Notes: generated by a model not told the origin, from the letters alone. Positions 33,128 to 42,386 are shown, numbered from the stretch's first letter. The stretch: DNA of 64,000 nt from Neobacillus sp. Marseille-Q6967 (GCF_946151075.1 NZ_CAMGZB010000001.1:660001-724000), one strand, 5' to 3'. Program-made: numbers and translations.

Positions 33128-33685
33128 TCATTCATATTTTGTCGGGTCTACAATAAAGGAATAAATTAAATAGATGACCATGCAAATGGCCATTGTAATA
33201 AATCCCCAGCCAAGTATCATTTGGTCAATCACGAGATAGTTATGACATAATTGTGCATTTGCTTGAACATACAGCCATCCCATTCCTAGAAAAATGACGG
33301 TAAAAAGGGTAATCACATTGTTTTTTCCTATCTTGCTTAGTTTTTTCCAACTGTCACGCAAAGGAACTCCAGCTAAAAATGGTAAACTAATAAATTTAAA
33401 TATCTCTACACTTGGTACTGTCAAAGCTTCATCCATTGTTCGCGGTAACATCCAATAGACCATAATAATCGTAAATAAAAGAATTCCAGGTACTCCGTTT
33501 TGATTATATTTTTCAAAAAAGCTTGGGAATTTCCCCTGAATCAATCCCGCCATAAAAAAACCAGCAATCACTAACATGGGCATTTGCATATGCATGTGGA
33601 TAATCATGACGGATTCCATTAGATTTGCAACAGGGGGAATCATTAATCCAATCAATAATGCCAAACCAAATAAAAATTGATTCAT
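33128..33685 (-). CDS. Membrane protein of the ba3 oxidase operon, unknown function
   Basis: 185 residues with about five to six helices. The motif ESVMIIHMHMQMPMLVIAGF carries a cluster of His and Met in and near a helix, a pattern often used for copper or heme contact, and reminiscent of CtaG proteins although I cannot claim that family. It lies between the SCO gene (3 bp upstream) and ctaB, in a cytochrome oxidase operon, so an assembly role is the best guess. Confidence 0.7.
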   Translation of the reverse strand: MNQFLFGLALLIGLMIPPVANLMESVMIIHMHMQMPMLVIAGFFMAGLIQGKFPSFFEKYNQNGVPGILLFTIIMVYWMLPRTMDEALTVPSVEIFKFISLPFLAGVPLRDSWKKLSKIGKNNVITLFTVIFLGMGWLYVQANAQLCHNYLVIDQMILGWGFITMAICMVIYLIYSFIVDPTKYE

Positions 33686-33688
33686 GAC

Positions 33689-34330
33689 TTACTCCCCCTT
33701 GTTGGTTTCTACCATTTTGACTAACTTTTCTGCCGCGGTCTCAACATCGGTATAGTCCATGACATCCACTAAAGCACCATTGCCATCCACTAAATAAAAT
33801 GCAGCATTATGAGCAAAGTTCCCATTCTCGTCCGGGATGACAATGACTCCGAATCTCTCCAGTAAAGCATCCAATTGCCTTTGGTCAGGGATCCTTGCCA
33901 TTCTCCACGTTTCTCCATCACTATGAAAATAGTCTTTATATTGATCCAAGGTAGCGGGATCATCTCTAGTCGGGTCAAAGTTAATACTTAAAAAAACAAT
34001 ATCTTTTCCCAGATGTTTTTTGGGAATCCTCTCATACACCTGTGCCATATTTTGTTCTAATTGAACACAAACCGTGGTACAGCCTGTATATATAAAGGTA
34101 ATAAATACATATTTGTCTTCAAATTCATCTATTGAATAGGTGCGCCCTTCGCTGTCTTCGAAGGTTACATTAGGAAATTGGGGCTGATCTTTAATTAGCT
34201 TTGTCACTCTTGCCGTTTCTGCTGTATAGGCTGTGTAGCCGTCCGTCCCGAAATAAAACAAAAGCACTCCGAACAGCAAAACGGTAATACATGCGGCGAT
34301 AGTAGGACGATTTTTAATCACCGAGATCAC
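33689..34330 (-). CDS. SCO1/SenC family copper chaperone/thiol-disulfide protein
   Basis: 213 residues. One amino-terminal membrane anchor (about 10-28) precedes an external thioredoxin fold. The copper/redox motif is CTTVC (C84, C88) in FIYTGCTTVCVQL, with the third ligand H174 in NFAHNAAF. SCO proteins load or reduce the CuA site of oxidase subunit II, whose gene is in the same operon. It follows coxI after a short gap (79 bp). Confidence 0.9.
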   Translation of the reverse strand: MISVIKNRPTIAACITVLLFGVLLFYFGTDGYTAYTAETARVTKLIKDQPQFPNVTFEDSEGRTYSIDEFEDKYVFITFIYTGCTTVCVQLEQNMAQVYERIPKKHLGKDIVFLSINFDPTRDDPATLDQYKDYFHSDGETWRMARIPDQRQLDALLERFGVIVIPDENGNFAHNAAFYLVDGNGALVDVMDYTDVETAAEKLVKMVETNKGE

Positions 34331-34409
34331 TTCCCAAATCTAAATTTGTTTATTTTAGTTATAAAGAGATAGCCCGATAAAAACGAGAGCTATCTCTTTT
34401 GAAAAAATA

Positions 34410-36095
34410 TTACCAAGTTTTAAATGGCGGTGAGCCTGGAGGTGCGTTTACAATCATGTCAACGATTGGAATGACGTATGCCATGCTGATAACGAGCAGC
34501 ATAATGATGACCCAGATTCCCCAGCGCTCTGTCCAATATGGAGTTTTTTCTGCTCCTTCTTCTTCTTCGGCAATCGGAAATTCTGTCTCTCCTTTTGGAG
34601 CGAAGAACATGAGATTAAATACCGCATAGACTTGAATAATTACAGCGATCAGTAATAATGTAGCCCCTACACCTACAGCTGCCATATATGGGTCCCAGCC
34701 TAATGTTGAAGAAAAGTCTCCATAAGTTGTAAAGGAGGTTCTGCGCGGTGAACCCAACAGTCCGGCAATATGCATGGATACTGCCATGATGACCATACCT
34801 GCTGTCCAAATCCATGTTTGGATTACACCTAAATTGTTCATCGCAGGAGTTAATACACGTTTTGAAAGATAAGGAACTAACCAGTAACTAATACCAAAGA
34901 AAGTCATTACCACAGACATGCCTAATGTTAAATGGAAGTGCCCAACAATCCACATGGTGTTATGAACCACTTGGTCTAATTGGTTTGTACTTTGAACAAT
35001 ACCGCCAGCGCCGGCTGGAATGAAGGCAACCATAGCGATAAAGGGAGCTAAAAAACGAACATCACGCCAAGGCATTTTTTTATACCAGCCAACTAAGCCT
35101 TTTCCACCTTTTTGTCTTGCGGTGCGCTCGAACACTCTAAACATTGCGTATGCTGTCATTAAAGAAGGAAAACCAATCGCTAAACTCATAAATACATGCA
35201 TATATTTGATTGATTCCGAAATTCCAGGATCAATGATTTGATGGTGAAACCCACCTGTAATATTCATGATGACTAAAGGAACCACAACCATACGGGTCAG
35301 AAGATCATTCCAGCGTCTGCCGCCAATGATTTTTGGTACAACCACATACCATGCTGAAACCGCTGTTAGATACCAAATATTAACTGCTGTATGTCCAAAT
35401 GCCCAGAAAAGTGTACGGGCAAGCAATACATTTATTGTATCGACCCAGCCAAGAGACCAAGGGATAATCATAAAAAGGACTTCAACTGCAACAAAGGCTG
35501 TTGCACCAACTAACAGGACAAAAACACCGGTTGCAAAGAAAGCTAGAATGGGAAGATGTTCTCCCTTGTGATTCTTTCTCCAATTCGCCACTTGAATAAA
35601 TGCGCCTGCCGAAAGCACCCAAATCCCTAATACAATAAATACTAAACCAAAATAAAACACAGGGTGTGCCGCCATCGGCGGATAGAATGTATACATTACA
35701 GAAGCTTCATTCATTAAGATGGGTATAACCACTAAGACAAAACCAAACATCTTCATCCAAAAGCCAATCCATGCCATCTTCCTTACTTTAGGAAGCAACC
35801 CTCCTAATGTATGAGACAGTCCGGCATAAAAATAACCAATGGTAAAGAATGCGGATAAAACTACGACTAATAGTAAGCCATGCGCTGTTAAAATTTGATA
35901 ATAATTCAGCCATGACGGTAATTCTAAAACACCTGCACGATTCAAACCTTGCAATAATCCTAGAAAACCGCCTAATAGTAATGCGATAAAGGCAACAGAT
36001 AAATATGATTTCGATATTCTTGCGTCTTCTAAACTTATGCCTAAAGCTATATTTGCTTTATTTTTTAATGATGTTGTATTAAATGCTGTTTCCAC
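34410..36095 (-). CDS. Cytochrome c oxidase subunit I, ba3/B-type (CbaA-like)
   Basis: 561 residues with about 13 helices. Haem and copper ligands are visible: the first haem-ligand histidine in LTAHGLLLVVVLS, the CuB histidine with its cross-linked Tyr region in FGHTAVNIWYLTAVSAWYVVVPKIIG, HHQIIDPG, and the paired haem histidines in VGHFHLTLGMSV. The sequence is of the B (ba3) family, not the caa3 or aa3 main branch, and there is no subunit III gene. It reduces O2 at the membrane with proton pumping. Confidence 0.92.
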   Translation of the reverse strand: METAFNTTSLKNKANIALGISLEDARISKSYLSVAFIALLLGGFLGLLQGLNRAGVLELPSWLNYYQILTAHGLLLVVVLSAFFTIGYFYAGLSHTLGGLLPKVRKMAWIGFWMKMFGFVLVVIPILMNEASVMYTFYPPMAAHPVFYFGLVFIVLGIWVLSAGAFIQVANWRKNHKGEHLPILAFFATGVFVLLVGATAFVAVEVLFMIIPWSLGWVDTINVLLARTLFWAFGHTAVNIWYLTAVSAWYVVVPKIIGGRRWNDLLTRMVVVPLVIMNITGGFHHQIIDPGISESIKYMHVFMSLAIGFPSLMTAYAMFRVFERTARQKGGKGLVGWYKKMPWRDVRFLAPFIAMVAFIPAGAGGIVQSTNQLDQVVHNTMWIVGHFHLTLGMSVVMTFFGISYWLVPYLSKRVLTPAMNNLGVIQTWIWTAGMVIMAVSMHIAGLLGSPRRTSFTTYGDFSSTLGWDPYMAAVGVGATLLLIAVIIQVYAVFNLMFFAPKGETEFPIAEEEEGAEKTPYWTERWGIWVIIMLLVISMAYVIPIVDMIVNAPPGSPPFKTW

Positions 36096-36109
36096 CTTAC
36101 TTCCCCCCT

Positions 36110-36577
36110 TTACTTAACCGTAATCACAGTGCTCATTGCCTGGTGGCCAACACCACAGTATTCATTACAAAGCACTAAATATTTACCTGGCTTATTAAAT
36201 TTTTGCGTTATTTTTTGAATATGACCCGGCATTACCATTGCGTTGATGTTGGTATTTGCAACTTCAAAACCGTGAACAACATCTTTAGAAGTTAATGTGA
36301 AATGGACGGTTGAACCAGCAGGAACTTCAATTTCCATCGGTGTGAAGCTGAATATTTGTAACGTCATCACGACTTCATATTCGTTTTGGCCAATTTGTTT
36401 AACCCCCGGCTGATCAAACGGCGCCGTTTGATCCACTTTTTGCGGGTCAATCGTTTCTTTATGACTTGGCGGCCCCATTTCCAGAGCCACCGCTTGATAT
36501 CCTGTAAGGACCATGAATACCATGATCATTCCGAAACTTAAAAATAACCATATCTTTTCGTCCAAATGCATCTTCAT
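36110..36577 (-). CDS. Cytochrome c oxidase subunit II, ba3-type (CbaB-like)
   Basis: 155 residues. One amino-terminal helix anchors a cupredoxin domain that binds the two-copper CuA centre: H102 in DVVHGF, C137 and C141 in LCNEYCGVGHQAM, H145 and M148. It accepts electrons from cytochrome c and passes them to subunit I, whose gene follows 14 bp later. The start has GGAGGGGG upstream. The short length and single helix are typical of ba3-type subunit II. Confidence 0.92.
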   Translation of the reverse strand: MKMHLDEKIWLFLSFGMIMVFMVLTGYQAVALEMGPPSHKETIDPQKVDQTAPFDQPGVKQIGQNEYEVVMTLQIFSFTPMEIEVPAGSTVHFTLTSKDVVHGFEVANTNINAMVMPGHIQKITQKFNKPGKYLVLCNEYCGVGHQAMSTVITVK

Positions 36578-36589
36578 CTTTTCCCCCTC

Positions 36590-36751
36590 CTATACCCTTG
36601 CCATATAAAGTCCATATAGCACAAAATACGTTCCAAGGATGACTGCTCCAACGATACCAACTGAAATCCAAGTTCCTACCTTCGATGTTTCATGAACACT
36701 CTCAATATCGTTCTGTATTTTTTCTTGCGTATTCACATTTGAGGCTTTCAT
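36590..36751 (-). CDS. Cytochrome c oxidase subunit 2A (ba3 subunit IIa)
   Basis: 53 residues from ATG 36751, which has AAAGGGGGG just upstream; the open frame continues further but without a site. The product is one helix (GTWISVGIVGAVILGTYFVLYGLYMARV) preceded by a polar tail, exactly like subunit IIa, which supplies the helix that ba3-type subunit II lacks. It is the first gene of the operon 2A-II-I-SCO-(185 aa)-ctaB. Confidence 0.85.
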   Translation of the reverse strand: MKASNVNTQEKIQNDIESVHETSKVGTWISVGIVGAVILGTYFVLYGLYMARV

Positions 36752-36894
36752 TGAAATTCCCCCCTTTGAGTTCTTACCTACATCATAATTGAGAACGATA
36801 ATCACTTCTGTGAGCCGCATCACTGTTTTCAAAAATATAACCAATATGATGAAAATGCCTAACTCCTAGCTATCGATATAGGAAATCAATGCAA

Positions 36895-36931
36895 TAAAAA
36901 AGACCATAAGAAGCTGTGACTTCTTATGGCC
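36895..36931 (-). terminator. Terminator of the YgjP-like metallopeptidase gene
   Basis: CCATAAGAAG (36904-36913) pairs with CTTCTTATGG (36920-36929) and U6 follows on the minus strand. Confidence 0.85.
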
Positions 36932-36945
36932 TAATATCATTTATA

Positions 36946-37653
36946 CTAAACAGTCATTTTCCAGTTTGATAAGGTTAACCAGTTTTCTTTTTCTTTATAA
37001 TCTGGCATGATTTTTCCAACAAGACGCCAGAAGGAGCGGTCGTGATTCAGATGGACCATGTGACACATTTCATGGATCACGACGTAGTCGATTACGTCCT
37101 GCGGTGCCATCGCCAGCCTCCAATTGAAGGTTAACCTCAGATTGGAATCACAAGTTCCCCATGTCGTTTTGCTATCCGAAATCCGAATAGAACGCGGTTT
37201 TGGTTTAAAGTGGCTTTGATAGAGGGAGATACTCTTCTCAACTAAGGATTTGCATTGTTGATAATAGAACCGTTTTAAAGCTTGTTTTACTTTCTCATCC
37301 TCAAGAAGTTTCACATATATATGTAACCTATCTCCCTCAAACACCACATAATCCTGTTCTATATGGTTATCTTGAAAGATTTGAATAGGATAGGTGTTTC
37401 CTAAAAAAAGAAAGTTCTCGCCATGTTCATAGACCTTTTTCTGTGGTCCATGGAGCCTGTCCTTCATCTCTTTTAGTTTTTGTTGAATGATGTCCCATTT
37501 TTCCTCTAATAACTGAATGACCCTTTCATTAGGTGTCCCTTTCGGAGCCTGGACCTCAATGTTCCCATAGCCATCTATCGAAATTCCTATGGAGGTACGG
37601 TTTTTATATTTTATTTCAAAACGGATTGTCTTTCCTAAATAGGTATGTATCAT
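36946..37653 (-). CDS. YgjP-like M48-type metallopeptidase domain protein
   Basis: 235 residues. The zinc motif is VIHEMCHMVHLNHDRSFW (HExxH, third His after about 7 residues), in the YgjP/WLM-type context RISDSKTTWGTCDSNLRLTFNWRLAMAP that precedes it. Relatives are called M48 family metallopeptidases or UTP pyrophosphatases; the true substrate is uncertain. No signal peptide, so it is cytoplasmic. Single gene with its own terminator, on the far side of the oxidase operon promoter region. Confidence 0.85.
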   Translation of the reverse strand: MIHTYLGKTIRFEIKYKNRTSIGISIDGYGNIEVQAPKGTPNERVIQLLEEKWDIIQQKLKEMKDRLHGPQKKVYEHGENFLFLGNTYPIQIFQDNHIEQDYVVFEGDRLHIYVKLLEDEKVKQALKRFYYQQCKSLVEKSISLYQSHFKPKPRSIRISDSKTTWGTCDSNLRLTFNWRLAMAPQDVIDYVVIHEMCHMVHLNHDRSFWRLVGKIMPDYKEKENWLTLSNWKMTV

Positions 37654-37839
37654 GTTATCACCTTTAGAATTATAAAATACTCTAATTCTTCTATTAATTA
37701 GTTAAGCCTTATAAGAAACCCTGTCAGTTGTAGTAACGATATTGAAAACTAGAATTAATCTATGAATCTAGTTTCTCTCTTTTAATGAATACTATACAAT
37801 AAAGGATAGAATATATTAGAAAGAGAGTTATTAACTAGA

Positions 37840-40080
37840 ATGAATTTATCCATCCTATTACGTGTTTTAATCTCTATGACTATTATTATACCATTATTCA
37901 ATATTAGTAAAACGGAAGCCTCTAATAGTACCAATGTTATTCCAATAAATTGGAATTCATTTGATAAAGGAAACCCTGCAGATGAAAACTCACAACGTAT
38001 TAAAAACATTTTATTAAATACTAATAAATATGGCTTAACAACATGGTGGGGTTGGAATAAAAATTTTGATGAGCAAAAAAATAATTATTTAGATTTTGGC
38101 GGAAACTGGGAGAACGAGATTCGTCATCCTGCAGCAATGTCACTAGGACTAGCCACTGCACTAGCATTCGATATTTACGAACCATCAATTACGAAAGTTA
38201 CTGAAGAAGAAGCTAATGTGAAAACATTAAAACTAATTTCGTCTTTAGCCTACCGGCATAAGGCAAATACAGCAGGCGGCTGGGGCGACCAATGGCAGTC
38301 CGCTCATTGGGCATATTTTGCCGGTTTTGCTGGGTGGTTAATGTGGGATGAGCTTACCGGTATAGATCGTGAATATGTTCGAAAAATGGTCGAATATGAG
38401 GCAAACCGCTTCAATGATTATGTTGTTCCTTATATGAAAACAACCGATGGGGCTGAAATATATCGGGGGGATACAAAAGCAGAGGAAAATGCATGGAATG
38501 CCCAACTTTTACAGCTTGCTACAGCAATGATGCCCTACCACCCGAATTGGGATATTTGGATGAACAAAAACATCGAGTTGATGATCGCATCAGCTGCTAT
38601 ACCATCTGATAAAAATAACGAGACTGTGATAAATGGGAAGCCTATTAAAGATTGGATTCGCGGAAGCAATGTAAATGAAGATGGAACTGTTATTAATCAA
38701 GGCTTCATTCATCCTGATTATATGGAATTTATTGCATTTAATAATACTTCAGCTTTACACTATACACTTGCAAATATGTCTACCCCGCAAGCTGCATTTT
38801 TTAATTCTGATTTAGTTTATAAAAGCCTGGTCGAAAGGAACTTTGAAAGCCCCCCTTTTGCGGCGCCGGGAGGGACAATCTACCGCGAAGGTTCCTCAGA
38901 TATTTATTATCCTGAAGGGAATTACTGGGGAAACGGGCGGAGAATGCAATTTGTAACATTAGACATTTTGGCAAATGCATTTCATTATGATTCATCTTTA
39001 GACAAAGATGGCGCTTACTGGGAACCACTTCATGCCCAAAAAGTATTAGAAATGCAAAACCGCCATACAGACGGACATACGTATGCCGATAATAGCGAGG
39101 ACATTTATCGAGGTAAAGAAGAATGGGTAGCCCATCATGCAGCATGGGCATGGATGGCTAAATGGGTAGATCATTCAGGGAAATTTAAAACGACAAATGA
39201 TTCATTTATTCCTTTCTATCAGCGATTAGCAGGTTCTAATCGTTATGAAACAGCAGAAAAGATTTCTCAAGTAGGCTGGATAGCGGCACCAACAGTCTAT
39301 CTTGCCCGCGGAGATTCATTCCCTGATGCATTGGCTGGTACACCTTTGGCATATCAGAATAACTCTCCCATTTTGCTCACAGAAAAGAACCGACTTTCTG
39401 ATGCAACAAAGCGGGAAATTAAAAGATTAAAAACTGAAAAAGTGATTATATTAGGCGGTACCTCAGCTGTGGAAAAGGATGTTGAAAAACAACTGATAGC
39501 AATGGGGCTTAAGGTGGAGAGAATTGCAGGGGAAAACAGGTTTGAAACGGCTCGTAAAATAGGAGAGAAAGTTAATAATCCATCTCAAACAGCTATGATT
39601 GTTTATGGTCATAATTTCCCTGATGCTTTATCAGCTGCTGTAATAGCAGCAAAAAATGGTTATCCAATTTTATTAACAGATACAAATACGGTACCATATG
39701 ACACCAAACAAGCTCTTAAAAATATAACCAACACTTATGTAATTGGCGGGGAAAGTGTTATATCTAGCGCTGTGATAAATCAATTGCCTCCCTCAAAACG
39801 AATTGGAGGGGAAACCCGGTACGAAACAGCTGCCAATATAATCAAAGCATTTAATTTACAGCCTACAAAAATATTCTTGGCTAATCGAGACGGATTTTCT
39901 GATGCGCTAGCGGGTTCTGTACTTGCTGCTAAAAAAAATGCAAGCATTTTATTAGTTGAAAAAAATATAGTACCAACCGCAACTCAATTAATATTTGATC
40001 AATATCCTATTCAAAACTTTGTGGTTCTCGGTGGAAAAGAAGCTATTTCAGATGAAGTAATAAATACGTTAGTAAAATAA
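37840..40080 (+). CDS. Secreted cell-wall-binding protein: alpha-rich catalytic-like domain plus three CWB2 repeats
   Basis: 746 residues. A signal peptide (about 1-26) is followed by a ~400-residue, Trp-rich alpha-helical region (TTWWGWNKNF, GGWGDQWQSAHWAYFAGFAGW, DGAEIYRGDTKAEENAWNAQ, EGNYWGNGRRMQF), which suggests an (alpha/alpha)-toroid glycan-active enzyme. I do not recognise its family and see no proven catalytic residue. Three CWB2 repeats anchor it to the wall: RLAGSNRYETA (about 461), RIAGENRFETA (about 560), RIGGETRYETA (about 652), each with ILLT or ILLV and a VxxLGG motif. The ribosome binding site is weak, so the start is approximate. Single gene with its own terminator. Confidence 0.82.
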   Translation: MNLSILLRVLISMTIIIPLFNISKTEASNSTNVIPINWNSFDKGNPADENSQRIKNILLNTNKYGLTTWWGWNKNFDEQKNNYLDFGGNWENEIRHPAAMSLGLATALAFDIYEPSITKVTEEEANVKTLKLISSLAYRHKANTAGGWGDQWQSAHWAYFAGFAGWLMWDELTGIDREYVRKMVEYEANRFNDYVVPYMKTTDGAEIYRGDTKAEENAWNAQLLQLATAMMPYHPNWDIWMNKNIELMIASAAIPSDKNNETVINGKPIKDWIRGSNVNEDGTVINQGFIHPDYMEFIAFNNTSALHYTLANMSTPQAAFFNSDLVYKSLVERNFESPPFAAPGGTIYREGSSDIYYPEGNYWGNGRRMQFVTLDILANAFHYDSSLDKDGAYWEPLHAQKVLEMQNRHTDGHTYADNSEDIYRGKEEWVAHHAAWAWMAKWVDHSGKFKTTNDSFIPFYQRLAGSNRYETAEKISQVGWIAAPTVYLARGDSFPDALAGTPLAYQNNSPILLTEKNRLSDATKREIKRLKTEKVIILGGTSAVEKDVEKQLIAMGLKVERIAGENRFETARKIGEKVNNPSQTAMIVYGHNFPDALSAAVIAAKNGYPILLTDTNTVPYDTKQALKNITNTYVIGGESVISSAVINQLPPSKRIGGETRYETAANIIKAFNLQPTKIFLANRDGFSDALAGSVLAAKKNASILLVEKNIVPTATQLIFDQYPIQNFVVLGGKEAISDEVINTLVK

Positions 40081-40084
40081 TTGA

Positions 40085-40127
40085 AAGGGCAAATGTATAG
40101 AATCATTAATGTAGACATTTGCCCTTA
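40085..40127. terminator. Bidirectional terminator
   Basis: AAGGGCAAATGT (40085-40096) and ACATTTGCCCTT (40115-40126) form a perfect 12-bp stem between the convergent CWB2 gene and the DUF1456 gene. Confidence 0.8.
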
Positions 40128-40130
40128 GCT

Positions 40131-40625
40131 TTATCCTCTGTATTTGATCGCTAGTCCTTTTAAAAAGTTCCTGGCGTATTTATCTCCGCACTCTTTATAA
40201 TTCTTATGACCTTCTTTTCGTAACAAAGCTCCGAGTTCTCCTTTTGTTACCGTGATTCCTGCTTTATCGAATATATCCAGCATATCCTCTGTCGTTAATG
40301 CCAGCGCGATCTTTACCTTCTTTAATAAGAGATTATTAACGTTTGCACTTTTCTTTTGGGTTGGTTCTTTTTCTTGCTGTCCTGGTTTTGGCTCTTGTTT
40401 CCCTCTTTTAAAAATAATAAGGCCATTTAAAAATGAATCGAACATACTGTTATTACATTTTATTTGGTAGTCATCCTCCACTTCATCATCATCTGATTTT
40501 GTCAGAATCTTTATTACCTCTGGCACCGTTACTTCCACGCCGCCCAGTTTAAAAATTTCTGCCATTTCCTTATTTTTAATTTCCAGTGCATATCTTAATC
40601 GAATTAAAATATCGTTATTATCCAT
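40131..40625 (-). CDS. DUF1456 (YehS-like) protein
   Basis: 164 residues from ATG 40625, which has GGAGG 7 nt upstream. It consists of two copies of the DUF1456 unit: DNNDILIRLRYALEIKNKEMAEIFKLGGVEVT and NNLLLKKVKIALALTTEDMLDIFDKAGITVT, each followed by a MFDSFLNGLI- or ARNFLKGLA-type element. They are joined by a charged linker (KQEPKPGQQEKEPTQKK). This is the YehS architecture. The function is unknown; it is likely a small soluble nucleic-acid- or protein-binding module. Confidence 0.88.
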   Translation of the reverse strand: MDNNDILIRLRYALEIKNKEMAEIFKLGGVEVTVPEVIKILTKSDDDEVEDDYQIKCNNSMFDSFLNGLIIFKRGKQEPKPGQQEKEPTQKKSANVNNLLLKKVKIALALTTEDMLDIFDKAGITVTKGELGALLRKEGHKNYKECGDKYARNFLKGLAIKYRG

Positions 40626-40765
40626 TCTTAAACCTCCTATAAATTTCAGCATCTTGCACTTTTATAAAGACTGTCAATGCCTTCCCAGTGATTTTCTTCA
40701 CTCACTAATTGAACCTTATTGAAATAAAAAAGACAAGAGGCCGTGATTGATTGACAACTAGTTTT

Positions 40766-41025
40766 ACGTGACCGAAATCTTAGTTGATCATGAAAAATGG
40801 TCACGTAGACCGCCTTTACGTGACCGTAATCTTGTTTGAACATGAAAAATGGTCACGTAGACTGCCTTTACGTGACCGAAATCTTGGTTAGACATAAAAA
40901 ACGGTCACGTAGACCGCCTTTACGTGACCGAAATCTTAGTTGGATATGAAAAATAGTTACGTAGAGCTCCTCTACGTTACCAAAATATTGGTTGGCCACC
41001 AAAAATGGTTACGCAGAGAGTCAGT
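40766..41025. repeat. Tandem array C: five units of 52 bp
   Basis: Units start at 40766, 40818, 40870, 40922 and 40974, exactly 52 bp apart. Each begins ACGTGACCGAAATCTTRGTT and ends GGTCACGT-AGACCGCCTTT. The end of one unit and the start of the next form a hairpin, CGGTCACGT/ACGTGACCG, with an 11-nt loop. The last two units have decayed (ACGTTACC, GGTTACG). No coding potential. It lies between the start of the DUF1456 gene and the 3' end of the esterase gene. Confidence 0.93.
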
Positions 41026-41054
41026 TATCTATTCTTTTCCTAATGGTTGTCCAA

Positions 41055-42386
41055 TTATTCATGATTTAATGACTGATCAGCTAACCATTCCATCAAAGTA
41101 GTTGTTTTACCATTGATTGTCTTTGATACTTCATTGTTGTATACGTATACCCATGACCAGTGTCCATCATATTCGTATGGCGTTCCATCTGCTTTCTTGT
41201 ACAGGCCTGAAGTATCAACGACATTGTCAAATAAAGATAAATGAACATTGCTTCCGCCAGCTTCTATCAGACGATTGTAAGTCGGTACTACATACTTATC
41301 AACAGGCACGGTTGTATCAGTTTTAGCTGCAACAAACCAGATTGGCAGGTTTTTCATACTCTGAATCTGATCATCCGTAATAAGTGAATCTAGTAAAGCT
41401 TCACAAGTTGGGAAAGCCGCCGCGAAGTACTCAGGATAGTCGCGAATCATAAGCATTGTCATGTATCCGCCGTTAGAATCCCCGCCAATATAAATTCGAT
41501 TAGGATCAATGTCTTTATTTTGAGCAACATAATCTTTTATCAATTCCATAAGGGCCTCTTCATATTTTGAAGTCCCATCTCCAAACCCTGTAAAACCATC
41601 CATCCAGAATGTTGGAGTTTGCGGGGCTAATACATAGGCTCCTCCGAAATTGGATTGAATATCATCTGAGGCAAAGTTGGCAGCTTTATTTCCAGAAATC
41701 GGAATCGTCGCATCTGTACCGCCCTCTCCCATGCCATGTAACCAAATAATTAATGGATTCTTTTTATTGTCTTTATCTGGTGTAAAGTCTGCATATGTTA
41801 ACGTCACGCCATCATAGGAAGCTTTACCCGTTGAGAATTCATCAACTAGTTCTATTGCTCCACCTGTATATGTGTCAACGGCCAATCCTGAAACTTTCCC
41901 TGCTGGTGTAAGAATATCTTTTTGCTGAGTAATCGTATACTCACTTTCAGTCCAATCGTTTAAAAATGAGCCCAAATCGAAGTTCATTGGTGAACCTAGA
42001 GTTACAGATGGGCCAATTTCCATTTCCAGCACTGCATATTTTCCTGTTTTAACAGCAGGATTTCCATTTTTGTCCGCAACATAGGCTTTGGTTACTTTTC
42101 GGTATCCTTCCTCCAGGAAGGGACTTGCTAATCGGCTGTCACTTCTTACTACATGTACATTGAATGTATCGGTTGTGAGAGAATTCACGGGAACCGGCTT
42201 ACCTAAATCCACAATGAGCTTTGTTATGGCTGGTCCCCAATCTTCAATTTCCGTAACAGTTTGATATGAAGTTGGCTGCGTTTTCACTTCCTTAGCTGCT
42301 GCCCCTGTGCTAAATGAAAGTGCAGTACCTGCAGCTATAGTACAAATTAAGGCTGCTTTAACTTTTTTCTTCATTCTTTTTAACAT
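41055..42386 (-). CDS. Secreted esterase/peptidase (alpha/beta-hydrolase, prolyl oligopeptidase-like)
   Basis: 443 residues. Signal peptide MLKRMKKKVKAALICTIAAG, then TALSFSTGAAAKE. An amino-terminal beta-rich domain (about 40-210) precedes the hydrolase: oxyanion region WLHGMGEGG, nucleophile Ser in GGDSNGGYM (around 315), Asp in AKTDTTVPVD, and His in YDGHWSW. Similar proteins are LpqC- or feruloyl-esterase-like, acting on plant or polyester compounds; the substrate is not established. A cre-like box lies 73 bp upstream of the start, and the AraC-type gene upstream might control it. Confidence 0.8.
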   Translation of the reverse strand: MLKRMKKKVKAALICTIAAGTALSFSTGAAAKEVKTQPTSYQTVTEIEDWGPAITKLIVDLGKPVPVNSLTTDTFNVHVVRSDSRLASPFLEEGYRKVTKAYVADKNGNPAVKTGKYAVLEMEIGPSVTLGSPMNFDLGSFLNDWTESEYTITQQKDILTPAGKVSGLAVDTYTGGAIELVDEFSTGKASYDGVTLTYADFTPDKDNKKNPLIIWLHGMGEGGTDATIPISGNKAANFASDDIQSNFGGAYVLAPQTPTFWMDGFTGFGDGTSKYEEALMELIKDYVAQNKDIDPNRIYIGGDSNGGYMTMLMIRDYPEYFAAAFPTCEALLDSLITDDQIQSMKNLPIWFVAAKTDTTVPVDKYVVPTYNRLIEAGGSNVHLSLFDNVVDTSGLYKKADGTPYEYDGHWSWVYVYNNEVSKTINGKTTTLMEWLADQSLNHE

